This document shows, in pieces, positions 35,995-44,698 of a DNA stretch of 64,000 nucleotides; position 1 is the stretch's first letter; the number at the start of each line of letters is the position of its first letter. A program made the translations under genes and the position numbers. The notes beneath the pieces were generated by a model. The model did no database searches and was not told the origin of the DNA. It saw nothing but the letters and a program-made list of their open reading frames with translations. This DNA is from Bradyrhizobium ontarionense. Its GTDB lineage: Bacteria > Pseudomonadota > Alphaproteobacteria > Rhizobiales > Xanthobacteraceae. The stretch lies in the NCBI RefSeq assembly GCF_021088345.1, contig NZ_CP088156.1, positions 7,059,001 through 7,123,000 of the forward strand, in the 5' to 3' direction.

Positions 35995-36222
35995 ATGAAG
36001 ACCCTGCTTGCCTTGTCCGTCGCGGCTGTCGCGCTGCTCTCCACCCAGGCCGCCGAAGCCAAGGGCTGCATCAAGGGCGCCATCGTCGGCGGCGTCGCCG
36101 GCCACTACGCCGGTCGTCACGGCATGCTCGGCGCCGCTGCCGGCTGCCTCTACGGACGCCACCGCGCCAAGGAGCAGGAGCGTCAGCAGCAGAGCCAGGT
36201 CAACGGCCAGGGACGGATGTAG
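35995..36222 (+). CDS. Small secreted glycine-zipper-like protein
   Basis: This 75-residue protein has a signal peptide (MKTLLALSVAAVALLSTQAA, cleavage after AEA near residue 22). The mature peptide is Gly/Ala-rich (GAIVGGVAGHYAGRHGMLGA) with two cysteines, then a Lys/Glu/Gln-rich tail. The GxxxG-like zipper suggests membrane association. No function known. Confidence 0.78.
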   Translation: MKTLLALSVAAVALLSTQAAEAKGCIKGAIVGGVAGHYAGRHGMLGAAAGCLYGRHRAKEQERQQQSQVNGQGRM

Positions 36223-36370
36223 TCGCGCGTCGTGCTGTTTTGACGCCTCGTGACGTCAGTCCGATTGCGACATCGGCCGCGTGACGCGGCTCACGGTTCG
36301 CCTGGTGTTTGCCAGATACACGGATGCGGTCAGGTCCCGGCCCGGGACTCCCGCCACCGGATGTCACACC

Positions 36371-36763
36371 ATGCAAGCCGTCCTCTCTGCCAGCCCGTCT
36401 GCGCCGAAATCGCCATTCGTCAACCTGGTCGAGGGCATGGCGCTGACCGCGCTGTTTCAGGCCATTCCGACCTATGCTGCCGCTGCGCTGATCCTCAAGG
36501 TCGCGCACAGCACCGCGCTGCGGCCGGGTATCGTCGGATTCGTCGGCATCGCGACCGTCCTGCACGTGCTGCTGGTGACGAGCGTGGGACCGCGCTATCC
36601 GCATTTCGCCAGGCAGGCCTATGCGGCGGAGTTCTACGACGCGACGCTCGGTCTTGCCGACAAGGTGCTGCGCTGGCGCATGCAGCCGTTGGCCTCGCTG
36701 CAGCTGCTGGGCTCCACCGTGATGCTGTCGCTGCTGTCGATCGCGGCGCTCGCCACCGGGTGA
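36371..36763 (+). CDS. Hypothetical membrane protein
   Basis: This protein of about 130 residues has three hydrophobic segments (VEGMALTALFQAIPTYAAAA; VGFVGIATVLHVLLVTSVG; LLGSTVMLSLLSIAALATG). ATG 36371 is preferred over an upstream start that adds a basic stretch. No family is recognised. Confidence 0.6.
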   Translation: MQAVLSASPSAPKSPFVNLVEGMALTALFQAIPTYAAAALILKVAHSTALRPGIVGFVGIATVLHVLLVTSVGPRYPHFARQAYAAEFYDATLGLADKVLRWRMQPLASLQLLGSTVMLSLLSIAALATG

Positions 36764-37507
36764 CGCCGCGGTGAACATGCGTGCGTCGATCTGATTTGAT
36801 TGTCAAACAGCCCGTCGTCATGTCGCCGTCGCGAGCGAACACGCTGCCGCAGCCCCGCGGCGCTGATCGCGCCCGGGCTTTTGCATCTGGTCTCGCCCTC
36901 GATGAGTGGGAGGGCGCAGGGAAGGCCGGGTGCCGACCGCACCCATGGTCCGCGTGCGAAAGAAAGCACGCGGCAGAACCACAGGTACGAGCCGATCATC
37001 CGGCCTTCCCTGCGCGATGGGTTACGGCTTATACGCGATCTCCCCGGGGACCGGCTTTATTGCCCCCGTCGTCAGCGCGACGCGCAAGCGTCTTCGCCGA
37101 CTTGATACTAGCATCGGAGTATCAGGACCACGCGACTTCGCCGTCCGCGGCCGGCCTGCTCGTCGTGCAGGCGACCCCGTCCACCGCATCCCGCGCTCCA
37201 CGTATCGTGACGACGCGTACGCCCCTCCTCAGAGAGCACGGAACGGCGGAGAAGATCGTTCTGATTTGCCCTACGGTGCAAGGCCTTTCGGCTGCGACAC
37301 GGTAACGCGACGGGCAGTTACACACGCGTCACACTTCGTCGCGCGCGGATGCGCGGCGTAACAGCGCGCGGCCGGTTTTATTCCCGTCGCCGCCCGTCGC
37401 AATTGATGGCGCGATGGGCTTGCGGCGCGGCCCGCCGCATCTATGCTTCCGCAGCCTTACGCGAGAAGGCGCGCATCAAGCGCTTCGATCATGATGGGAG
37501 GTTCCAC
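36764..37507. repeat. Gene-free stretch with large dispersed repeat (copy B, inverted to 21.9 kb copy)
   Basis: No gene is supported here. From about 36900 to 37170 the sequence matches, in reverse orientation, the block at about 21930-22190. Shared units include CGGCCTTCCCTGCGCGATGG, CCCCGGGGACCGGCT and GCGACGCGCAAGCGTCTTCG, then GATACTAGCATCGGAGTATC, then AGGACCACGCGACTTCG. A further GC-rich part follows to about 37330. The divergence between copies suggests an old insertion. Confidence 0.7.
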
Positions 37508-38653
37508 GTGACGACCAGATCGTGCATTGCCGCATGTGCCGCGCTGCTGCTGATCGCAGGGCCGGCCGCCGCCCACACCCCGCAGCAGCCGCCGCACCAG
37601 CTCTACGCCGAGGGCGACCTCAAGCTCGAAAGCGGCGAGGTGATCAGGGACTTCGCCATCTCCTATGTCACCCACGGCACGCTCAACGCGCAGAAGTCCA
37701 ACGTCATCCTGATGGTGACGGCGATCTCGGGCAATCATCACCGGCTCGACTTCATGATCGGGCCGGGCAAGGCGCTCGACACTGACAAGTACTTCGTGAT
37801 CTGCACCGATGCGATCGCCAACGGGCTGTCGACCTCGCCGAGCAATTCGACGCTGCAGCCGCGCATGGCGTTTCCGAAGTTCGCGATCCGCGACATGGTG
37901 GAGTCGCAGGTCCGGCTGCTCAAGGAGAAGCTCGGCATCGACCATGTGGTGGCGGTGATCGGGCCGTCGATGGGCGGCATGCAGACCCTGCAATGGGGCG
38001 TCAGCCATCCCGACATGATGGATGCGCTGGTGGCCATCGTGCCGCTGGCGAAAACGCCGGCCTGGAACGTCGCGGTGCTGGCGGCCTCCCGCAAGGCGAT
38101 CATGGCCGATGCCGCCTGGAAGGGCGGCAACTACGATACGCCGCCGGAGCAGGGCATCCGGGTCTGGCGCGACATCGTCACCCTGCTCGCCGCGCGCACG
38201 CCGGACATGTATGCGGCGCAGTTCAAGAACGGGCTCGACGTGCTGCCCTGGATGGAGCAGCAGGAGACCGCCGCGCTGAAGGCGTTCGATGCCAACGACT
38301 GGATCTATCAGACCCTAGCCTATGAACAGCACGATGTCGGCACTACGCCGGGCTTCAATGGCGACACCGCAAGGGCGTTGGCGTCGATCAAGGCGAAGAC
38401 GCTGATCCTCACCGGCACCAAGGACCTGCTCAATCCCGAGTTCGAGCCGATCGAGATGGGGAAGAACATTCCCGATGTGACCATGAAGACGATCTCGCCC
38501 GGCAGCGTCACCGGCCACGCCTCCGCCGCGGGGCTGTTTCCGGCGGATGTGGAGTTCCTGAACCGCGAGGTCGGCGCGTTTCTCGACGGCGTTGCCGAGG
38601 GCGGCAAGCGCTTTCACTATGACGCGCGGGCGCCGAAGGGGCGGACGTATTGA
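37508..38653 (+). CDS. Exported alpha/beta hydrolase, homoserine O-acetyltransferase-like
   Basis: This 381-residue protein has a signal peptide (about 1-23; IAACAALLLIAGPAAAHT) and an alpha/beta hydrolase domain of the MetX-like type. The nucleophile elbow is GPSMGGMQ (about 158-165), the acid region LILTGTKDLLNP and the probable catalytic His in SVTGHASAAG. The periplasmic signal argues against a role in methionine synthesis and favours ester hydrolysis or acyl transfer outside the cytoplasm. The start is GTG 37508, preceded by GGGAGG. Confidence 0.85.
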   Translation: MTTRSCIAACAALLLIAGPAAAHTPQQPPHQLYAEGDLKLESGEVIRDFAISYVTHGTLNAQKSNVILMVTAISGNHHRLDFMIGPGKALDTDKYFVICTDAIANGLSTSPSNSTLQPRMAFPKFAIRDMVESQVRLLKEKLGIDHVVAVIGPSMGGMQTLQWGVSHPDMMDALVAIVPLAKTPAWNVAVLAASRKAIMADAAWKGGNYDTPPEQGIRVWRDIVTLLAARTPDMYAAQFKNGLDVLPWMEQQETAALKAFDANDWIYQTLAYEQHDVGTTPGFNGDTARALASIKAKTLILTGTKDLLNPEFEPIEMGKNIPDVTMKTISPGSVTGHASAAGLFPADVEFLNREVGAFLDGVAEGGKRFHYDARAPKGRTY

Positions 38654-38794
38654 GTTGAGATAGACAATTGCTCCGCGGGGACGAACGGCAGCCCAGTTCG
38701 CTGTGGGCTTTGCAATCTCGGCTGCATCTGATAGCAGAAGCGCGCGGCGATCTGCCGCGCGCCCAACCGATGGAGGTCATCATGCGCAAAATCC

Positions 38795-39056
38795 ATGATC
38801 TCGAAAACCTCCCCAGCTTTCAGCATCACGCGTAAGCGGCGGAAATCCTTCCCTTCAGAAACCCACGTCAAGCGTGGACGACGGTTCGTCCATGGCAATG
38901 TCGAGCTGAGCGAGAAGCTCGGCCGCAACGACCTGTGCCCATGCGGCTCCGGACGCAGGTTTCAAAGCCTGTTGCATGAAGTCCGGCGTCTACGACGGCG
39001 CCAACCGCAACGACTACTTTCAGGGAGTAAGGGCTGCGGTTCGCTGCTCATCGTAA
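38795..39056 (+). pseudogene. SEC-C motif protein broken by a single-base insertion
   Basis: The frame from 38795 reads ...[17 protein letters not shown] and then runs out of register. Skipping one base near 38969 restores [17 protein letters not shown] up to a stop at 39054-39056. Together [13 protein letters not shown] is the exact 13-residue SEC-C zinc motif spacing, so one extra base destroys the last two zinc ligands. The 5' end is unclear. SEC-C domains bind zinc and are found in SecA tails and many stand-alone proteins. Confidence 0.8.
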
Positions 39057-39065
39057 GATGTGGCT

Positions 39066-39180
39066 TTTCGGCACGTCATTCCGGGGCGCGCGTAAGCGCG
39101 AACCCGGAATCCATTTGGCCGCATATTGCGTTGAGAGATGGATTCCGGACAGCCGTTAACGCGGCTTCCGGAATGACAGT
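39066..39180. repeat. GTCATTCCGG-type palindromic repeat (copy 1, upstream of uvrB tail fragment)
   Basis: The arms are GTCATTCCGGGGCGCG and CGGCTTCCGGAATGACAG, with an inner TGGATTCCGGACAGCCG unit. A copy in the same orientation lies at about 40142-40237, before the intact uvrB tail. The two copies help define a segmental duplication around the toxin-antitoxin pair. Confidence 0.85.
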
Positions 39181-39235
39181 GAACGGGCGATCGGCAAATG
39201 GGCTCATCGACGCAGTAGTAACCGCGTCATCTTAG

Positions 39236-39425
39236 TTGCCGCTCGCCCGGTTGGCCGCCGGTCGAGCGCGGGGCGGGGCCGAATTCGGGGCAGGACTCAC
39301 GAGTTGGTCGACTGGGACAATGCGGCGGCTGTTGCCGAAAGGTTTTTCGGGCAGCGCGCGGATGGGGCGGTAGGCAGGGCTTCCGGCCGTGCATCTCGTC
39401 GAGATGCGGCTTGTCGACTTGGTCT
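39236..39425 (-). pseudogene. Decayed duplicate of the uvrB 3' end
   Basis: This 190-bp stretch aligns with the true uvrB end at about 40360-40550. Exact blocks include the 28 bases at 39387-39414 versus 40511-40538, and the 20 bases GGGCGGGGCCGAATTCGGGG at 39271-39290 versus 40392-40411. Between them are substitutions and small indels that break the frame. It has no start or domain and is a fragment only. Confidence 0.85.
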
Positions 39426-39440
39426 CCGCTCGTCGATCGT

Positions 39441-39752
39441 CTAACCCGTGACGTGAAGCTGCAATCCCGCTTGCTTCTGCAGATAGCCGATCACGTTGAA
39501 GAGATTCTTGGCCTGGGGATTGCCCTGCGGGCCGAACATGCGGATCAGGCTCTTGGGCGGTGTATCGATCGCCTCACCGAGCTTTTCGAATCCGACGGTC
39601 GCCTTGATGTAGTCGCGAAGAATGGTTTTCCCCGTTTCCATGTCGCCGCTGAGCATCGCGTCGACGCCCTCGCGAAGCAGCGCCTCGGCAAAGGCCTTGT
39701 CTGCCTTGGCCTGGCTCTGTACCAGCTCCTTGAAGCTCTTTGTCTTTGCCAT
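39441..39752 (-). CDS. HigA-like addiction-module antidote protein
   Basis: This 103-residue DNA-binding antitoxin is of the type found next to RelE/HigB toxins (LLREGVDAMLSGDMETGK, LRDYIKATVGFEKLGEAIDT, PPKSLIRMFGPQGNPQAKNL). The helix-turn-helix lies in the second half. ATG 39752 is chosen because GGAG lies 7 nt upstream, with ATG 39758 as the alternative. It follows the toxin gene by 12 bp and would repress the operon through the palindrome upstream. Confidence 0.85.
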   Translation of the reverse strand: MAKTKSFKELVQSQAKADKAFAEALLREGVDAMLSGDMETGKTILRDYIKATVGFEKLGEAIDTPPKSLIRMFGPQGNPQAKNLFNVIGYLQKQAGLQLHVTG

Positions 39753-39764
39753 CAGCATCTCCGC

Positions 39765-40091
39765 TCAGCGTCTCGACTTGGTCTGCTTGTAGTCCCGCCA
39801 ATAGGTGCGAGCTGTCTCTATGTCGCGCTGTTGCCGCTTCTTGGTGCCGCCTGTCAAAAGGATCACCAGGGTATCGCCGTCGCGCCCGAAATAGACCCGG
39901 TAGCCCGGACCGAAATCGATCCGATATTCCAGCACGCCTTCTCCGACTGTTTTGACATTGGAGAAGTTGCCTTGCTCCATACGAGCAATTGCTCGTGTCA
40001 CCTTGGCGCGCGCAACTGCTTCCAAATCCGCGAACCAATCGGCGAAGGGCTCGTCGCCGCCCGCACTGACATAGTAGCGGATCTCAACCAT
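39765..40091 (-). CDS. RelE/ParE-superfamily (HigB/Gp49-like) toxin
   Basis: This 108-residue toxin is of the phage-derived Gp49/HigB-like group, with FADWFADLEAVARAKVTRAI, then MEQGNFSNVKTVGEGVLEYR and GPGYRVYFGRDGDTLVILLTGG, ending in KKRQQRDIETA. These proteins usually cleave ribosome-bound mRNA. The toxin-first order is that of higBA. ATG 40091 is chosen. The gene pair sits inside a duplication of the uvrB 3' end. Confidence 0.88.
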   Translation of the reverse strand: MVEIRYYVSAGGDEPFADWFADLEAVARAKVTRAIARMEQGNFSNVKTVGEGVLEYRIDFGPGYRVYFGRDGDTLVILLTGGTKKRQQRDIETARTYWRDYKQTKSRR

Positions 40092-40095
40092 ACCT

Positions 40096-40121
40096 GAGGG
40101 GTAACACATGTGTTACCCCTC
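40096..40121. promoter_or_regulatory. Perfect 26-bp palindrome upstream of the toxin gene (operator)
   Basis: The half-site GAGGGGTAACACA is followed at once by its exact inverse, ending 5 bp before the toxin start codon. A 26-bp perfect palindrome with no spacer at this position is a strong candidate for the autoregulatory binding site of the antitoxin or the toxin-antitoxin complex. It could also block ribosome access when folded in RNA. Confidence 0.85.
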
Positions 40122-40141
40122 TTCAACTTCGTCTTGCTGAC

Positions 40142-40237
40142 ATTACGAGGCGCGGCGCGCGCCCCGGAATCCGTCGGGCCGCAGAGCGGGTGGAGGCGTG
40201 GATTCCGGATAACCGCTGCGCGGCTTCCGGAATGACA
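40142..40237. repeat. GTCATTCCGG-type palindromic repeat (copy 2, downstream of intact uvrB)
   Basis: It contains CGCCCCGGAATCCGTCGGGC and TGGATTCCGGATAACCGC, then GCGCGGCTTCCGGAATGACAG, in the same orientation as the copy at 39066-39180. It lies about 100 bp beyond the uvrB stop codon. Confidence 0.85.
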
Positions 40238-40338
40238 GCGGTGTGGGTGGCGGGGATCACGAGAGCATTGCGCGGGTCCGCACGCTGCGTCTCTGCATCG
40301 GCGTGCCTTGGGGGAGCGCCGTGCGTGCCCCTCCACGC

Positions 40339-43300
40339 TCACCGCTTCTTCCACCCGCCCCGCTTGCCTGGCTGCCCGCCGGTCGAGCGTGGGGCGGGGC
40401 CGAATTCGGGGCCTGATTCGCGCGAGTTGGTCGGCTGGATGATCTTGCTGCTGCCGCCGAATGGCTTTTCGGGCAGCTTGGGGTTGGGGCGGTAGGGCAG
40501 GGACTCCGGGCCGTGCATCTCGTCGAGATGCGGCTTGTGGACTTTGGAGCCGGAGGGACTGCCCATGGGGCGCCCCTCACCCCGACCCTCCAAGGGCGAG
40601 CTTCGCTCGTCCCGCCCCCGTGAAGAACGGGGAGAGGGGGAGGAGGGACCGTCCGCGCGGCGTGAAGAGCCGCCCGTGAGCTCGTCGAGGAGTGGCGCGA
40701 GGGGGTCTCTGTCGCGCGGCTTCGCCCCTCCGCGGCTGCCTTGGGCGGCCGACCCTCCCCCTCCAGAGGAGGGTGAAGAAGCACCGCCGCCGCGCGAGCC
40801 GCCGCGGCCCTTCAACGCTGTCGTCGGCAGATTGGCGGCGTCGCCGTATTTCTTGGCGCCGGCGTAGGCGCCGGCCTTGCCCTGTACGGTGCGCTGCTTG
40901 GCGGTGGGATCGTCGACGACGGCGAGCTCGGTGGCGCGCAGGCGCTTGACCTCGTCGCGCAGGCGGGCGGCTTCCTCGAAGTTCAGGTCGGCTGCGGCCT
41001 CGCGCATGCGGGTTTCGAGATCGGCCAGCACGGCCTCGAAATTGTGCCCGATCGAGATGGCGTCGTCGGTGGCGGTGCCGCTGCCGGTCTCGACCAGCAC
41101 GTGGTCGCGCTCGTAGACCGAGTTGAGGATGTCGCCGATCGACTTCTTGACGCTCTCCGGCGTGATGCCGTGGGCCGTGTTGTACTCGACCTGCTTCTCG
41201 CGACGGCGGTTGGTCTCGGCGATGGCGCGCTCCATCGAGCCGGTCATCTGATCGGCATAGAGGATCACCTTGCCGTCGACGTTGCGCGCGGCGCGGCCGA
41301 TGGTCTGAATGAGTGACGTTTCACTGCGCAAAAAGCCTTCCTTGTCGGCGTCGAGGATGGCGACCAGCGCGCATTCGGGAATGTCGAGGCCCTCGCGCAG
41401 CAGGTTGATGCCGACCAGCGCGTCGAACGCGCCGAGGCGGAGATCGCGGATGATCTCGATGCGCTCGATGGTGTCGATGTCCGAATGCATGTAGCGGACG
41501 CGGATGCCCTGCTCATGCAGATATTCGGTGAGATCCTCGGCCATGCGCTTGGTCAGCACCGTGATCAGCGAGCGGTAGCCGGCCTGCGCCGTGGCGCGGA
41601 CCTCGCCGAGGAGATCATCGACCTGGGTGCGGGCGGGGCGAATGTTCACGGGGGGATCAATCAGGCCGGTCGGACGGATGACCTGCTCGACGAACACGCC
41701 GCCGGCCTCGTTGATCTCCCAGCCGCTGGGGGTCGCCGACACCGCGACCGTCTGCGGCCGCATCATGTCCCACTCCTCGAACCGCAGCGGGCGGTTGTCC
41801 ATGCAGGAGGGCAGCCGGAAGCCGTATTCGGCCAAGGTCGCCTTGCGGCGGAAGTCGCCGCGGAACATGCCGCCGATCTGTGGCACCGTGACGTGGCTCT
41901 CGTCGGCGAACACCAGCGCGTTGTCGGGGACGTATTCGAACAGGGTCGGCGGCGGCTCGCCGGGGCGGCGTCCGGTGAGATAGCGCGAGTAGTTCTCGAT
42001 GCCGGCGCAGCTTCCCGTGGCCTCCATCATCTCGATGTCGAAGGTGGTGCGCTGCTCCAGCCGCTGCGCTTCGAGCAGGCGCCCTTGCGCATGCAGCTGG
42101 TCGAGCCGCATCTTCAGCTCGGACTTGATCGACTTCATCGCCTGCACCAGGGTCGGGCGCGGCGTCACATAGTGCGAATTGGCGTAGACCTTGATGAATT
42201 CCAGCTCGTCCTGCTTGTGGCCGGTGAGCGGATCGAACTCCTCGATGTTCTCCACGGTGTCGCCGAACAGGTTCACGCGCCAGGCGCGGTCCTCGTAGTG
42301 CGCCGGGAAGATGTCGATGACGTCGCCCCGCACACGAAAGGTGCCGCGGGTAAAGTCGTGCTGGGTGCGCTTGTACTGCAGCGCGACGAGATCGGCGATC
42401 AGCTGACGCTGGTCGATGCGCTCGCCCTTCTTCAGCGCGAAAGTCATCGCGGTGTAGGTTTCGACCGAGCCGATACCGTAGATGCAGGACACCGAGGCGA
42501 CGATGATGACGTCGTCGCGTTCCAGCAGCGCGCGCGTCGCCGAGTGGCGCATGCGGTCGATCTGCTCGTTGATCGAGGAATCCTTCTCGATATAGGTGTC
42601 GGTGCGGGGGACGTAGGCCTCCGGCTGGTAGTAGTCGTAATAGGAGACGAAGTACTCGACCGCGTTGTCGGGGAAGAAGCTCTTGAACTCGCCATAGAGT
42701 TGCGCGGCCAGGGTCTTGTTCGGCGCCAGGATGATGGCCGGACGCTGCGTCGCCTCGATCACCTTGGCCATGGTGTAGGTCTTGCCGGAGCCGGTGACGC
42801 CGAGCAGCACCTGCGTGCGGTCGTTGCGCGCGATGCCTTCGACCAGCTCCGCGATCGCCTGCGGCTGGTCGCCCCTCGGCTCATAGGCCGACTTGATCTC
42901 GAAGCGGACGCCGCCCTCGCTCTTCTCCGGGCGTGGCGGCCGGTGTGGCGTCCAGACCTGGAGCGAGCCGTCGTCCCTGCGGAACTCGGGGCGGCCGTCG
43001 CGGATCAGCGCCTCCAGCGCTTCCGCGGTGGCCTTGACGCCGAGCGCCTCCATCTTGCTGCGCGGCGGCCGTGCCAGCGCTTCGTCGTCATCCTCGGCCG
43101 TGGGCAGGCCGAGCTGCCGCGCCAGATCGGGATCGAGCGTGGGGATGGTGGCTGTCGTGCCGTAGTTGGCCTGCGGGGCTTCGGCGAGGCCGGGGTGGGT
43201 GTTGGCGTCATCCTCCATGAGGGGCCGGTGGGGAGGAGAGAGGCCCCCACCCTGGCCCTCCCCCGCAGGCGGGGGAGGGGACGCAAGCGGCGCGGTCTCG

Positions 43301-43725
43301 TGATCATTGCTTGCCGCGGCGCCCGGCTCTCGCCGCCTGGAGCCCTCCCCCGCTTGCGGGGGAGGGTTGGGTGGGGGAAAGCCGCGCGACGCGTCGTCTG
43401 ATATGGAACGCCCTTCAACCGGCTGCGGATTCGGCCGGAGTGGCATCGGACGACCCGACGCATCCCGCTTCGCCGCATCCTCGCTCTTGCCCTTGGTCGA
43501 CGCGCGCGCGCGATGCGCGGCCGCTTCGCCGCCGGCGCGGCGGTCCCATGAATTATCCGGCGGGGGCTTCAGTCCGGTCGAGGAACCGATGCCGCTCTCG
43601 CCGCGGTTGATGGCGGGATTGAGCAGCTCGGCGAGCGCCGGCCCGATCGGCTGCACGTCGGGCCGGTGGGCTTTCGATTTCGGGGTGCGGCCGGGCTTTT
43701 TGGGGGTCTCTGGGGTCTTCGCCAT
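40339..43725 (-). CDS. uvrB: Excinuclease ABC subunit B, with long N- and C-terminal extensions
   Basis: This 1128-residue DNA damage-verification helicase of nucleotide excision repair compares with about 670 in E. coli. The core starts near residue 275 ([20 protein letters not shown]) and holds Walker A GVTGSGKT (309-316), the beta-hairpin [12 protein letters not shown] that clamps DNA, the DEAD-like ADESH box, the TVAVSATP motif, GLDIPE and QTIGRAARN. The UvrC/UvrA-contact UVR domain ([18 protein letters not shown]) follows. The first 270 and last 170 residues are low complexity. Rhizobiales UvrB often has an N-terminal extension, but here parts of both are encoded by palindromic repeats inserted in frame. 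Confidence 0.95.
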   Translation of the reverse strand: MAKTPETPKKPGRTPKSKAHRPDVQPIGPALAELLNPAINRGESGIGSSTGLKPPPDNSWDRRAGGEAAAHRARASTKGKSEDAAKRDASGRPMPLRPNPQPVEGRSISDDASRGFPPPNPPPQAGEGSRRREPGAAASNDHETAPLASPPPPAGEGQGGGLSPPHRPLMEDDANTHPGLAEAPQANYGTTATIPTLDPDLARQLGLPTAEDDDEALARPPRSKMEALGVKATAEALEALIRDGRPEFRRDDGSLQVWTPHRPPRPEKSEGGVRFEIKSAYEPRGDQPQAIAELVEGIARNDRTQVLLGVTGSGKTYTMAKVIEATQRPAIILAPNKTLAAQLYGEFKSFFPDNAVEYFVSYYDYYQPEAYVPRTDTYIEKDSSINEQIDRMRHSATRALLERDDVIIVASVSCIYGIGSVETYTAMTFALKKGERIDQRQLIADLVALQYKRTQHDFTRGTFRVRGDVIDIFPAHYEDRAWRVNLFGDTVENIEEFDPLTGHKQDELEFIKVYANSHYVTPRPTLVQAMKSIKSELKMRLDQLHAQGRLLEAQRLEQRTTFDIEMMEATGSCAGIENYSRYLTGRRPGEPPPTLFEYVPDNALVFADESHVTVPQIGGMFRGDFRRKATLAEYGFRLPSCMDNRPLRFEEWDMMRPQTVAVSATPSGWEINEAGGVFVEQVIRPTGLIDPPVNIRPARTQVDDLLGEVRATAQAGYRSLITVLTKRMAEDLTEYLHEQGIRVRYMHSDIDTIERIEIIRDLRLGAFDALVGINLLREGLDIPECALVAILDADKEGFLRSETSLIQTIGRAARNVDGKVILYADQMTGSMERAIAETNRRREKQVEYNTAHGITPESVKKSIGDILNSVYERDHVLVETGSGTATDDAISIGHNFEAVLADLETRMREAAADLNFEEAARLRDEVKRLRATELAVVDDPTAKQRTVQGKAGAYAGAKKYGDAANLPTTALKGRGGSRGGGASSPSSGGGGSAAQGSRGGAKPRDRDPLAPLLDELTGGSSRRADGPSSPSPRSSRGRDERSSPLEGRGEGRPMGSPSGSKVHKPHLDEMHGPESLPYRPNPKLPEKPFGGSSKIIQPTNSRESGPEFGPAPRSTGGQPGKRGGWKKR
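40556..40655. repeat. Palindromic repeat inserted in frame in the uvrB 3' region
   Basis: CCCCTCACCCCGACCCTCCA, then GCGAGCTTCGCTCG, then CCCGTGAAGAACGGGGAGAG match the intergenic repeat family at about 3955 and 55060. Here they encode the Ser/Arg/Gly-rich peptide [20 protein letters not shown] of UvrB. The frame is kept throughout. Confidence 0.85.
43231..43377. repeat. Tandem palindromic repeats inserted in frame in the uvrB 5' region
   Basis: Two units with CCCTCCCCCGCAGGCGGGGGAGGG and CCCTCCCCCGCTTGCGGGGGAGGG hairpins flank a CGCGGCGCCCGGCTCTCGCCG segment. They encode UvrB residues of about 117-166, giving the repeated peptides [10 protein letters not shown] and [10 protein letters not shown]. 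Similar units occur at about 7107-7211 between coxL and coxD. Confidence 0.88.
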
Positions 43726-43921
43726 GGCCCGAATATGGGACCGATGGCGCCGACATGAAAGAGCGAACGCCGGTCATCACCAGCCCTGCTGACAGCATGG
43801 TGGCAGCAGCGCGTCCTGTGGACGAATCGTTCGCGAGTGCCGGCGATCACGCGAGGTGATCAATCGGATGACCAACCGTCAGGGTGATTGGCGCGGCCGC
43901 GCGGGCGCAGCCGTCAGCAGG

Positions 43922-44104
43922 TCAATGCCGGGTCGGCAGTTCGACGATGTCGAGATGCACGCCGTGGCAGGCCACGCATTGCAGAGCCCAGTACTCAGCA
44001 CCGCCGCGGCCGTTGATCACGCTCAGGATGCTCAGTTCCGCATCGCAGTCCGGGCATCTGGTACGAACCGAATAAGTGAGGTGTTTGACGGCAGGCTCAG
44101 CCAT
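43922..44104 (-). CDS. Small zinc-ribbon-like protein
   Basis: This 60-residue protein has two CxxC pairs (RCPDC and QCVAC) 27 residues apart, as in a zinc ribbon. The second is followed by HGVHLDIVELP. The intact frame and paired cysteines support a real gene. Function unknown. Confidence 0.65.
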   Translation of the reverse strand: MAEPAVKHLTYSVRTRCPDCDAELSILSVINGRGGAEYWALQCVACHGVHLDIVELPTRH

Positions 44105-44419
44105 GAATTGCAGTCCGCATTACGAATACACTCGGCATTTCGAATTGGCGTTTCGAATGTTGGCTTTTCGAATTGGGGCTTGGAACCGCGGGGAGCGGGG
44201 GTGGACTCTCGGGGACTTCACTCTCGGAGATTGTTCCACACTACGCTATCCGTCTTTTCCCGGGGTTCGCTCGATATCCTCCAGTAGCTGTAAATTCGCC
44301 GCACCAGAACCCACTTTCCGCAGCTCGTGCACCGTCTCGGCCATCCAGTTCTCACGAGCCTTGGAAACTCAGCGCACTAGAAACTCTCGAATCCGGTGCC
44401 GCACTTTGCATCGGCGGCA
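44105..44419. other. Gene-poor, lower-GC stretch
   Basis: These 315 bp carry no supported gene. The left part has three spaced copies of a TTTCGAAT-type word, two extended to TTTCGAATTGG (about 4138, 4151 and 4169 after 40000). Base composition is less GC-rich than the neighbours, which may mark a relic of foreign DNA. Nothing else is recognised. Confidence 0.4.
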
Positions 44420-44632
44420 CTATCCCCATCGCTTGCGGAAGCGATCGATGTGGCTCTTGGCATCGGCGATCGCCATTTCCGCATCCGACCATGCGAAGCC
44501 GACTTCGAGAGAGGGGAACGAAACACCATTGATCACCACCGGAGTCATGTCCGCGCGGCGAATCCGCGCGTGCCATAAGCCTTTTCCTGCTTCGAACGGC
44601 TCGATGGCAAAATCCTCATACAAGTACGTCAT
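44420..44632 (-). CDS. Conserved-looking small hypothetical protein
   Basis: This 70-residue protein has ARIRRADMTPVVINGVSFPS followed by LEVGFAWSDAEMAIADAKSH and a basic end (IDRFRKRWG). The compact alpha/beta pattern and normal codon use suggest a real gene. Function unknown. Confidence 0.65.
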   Translation of the reverse strand: MTYLYEDFAIEPFEAGKGLWHARIRRADMTPVVINGVSFPSLEVGFAWSDAEMAIADAKSHIDRFRKRWG

Positions 44633-44698
44633 TGCGCAGTCCTGGATAACCCGAACAGCGACAACAACATGGATTGGTCATGCCAATTGTGAACCGGT

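Noticed and set aside
37349..37507. N-terminal extension of the secreted hydrolase
   Set aside because: The extra 53 residues are Arg-rich and would bury the signal peptide. GTG 37508 with GGGAGG upstream is better.
41485..43401. 638-residue plus-strand open frame opposite uvrB
   Set aside because: It is a shadow of uvrB on the other strand. UvrB motifs occupy the minus strand throughout.
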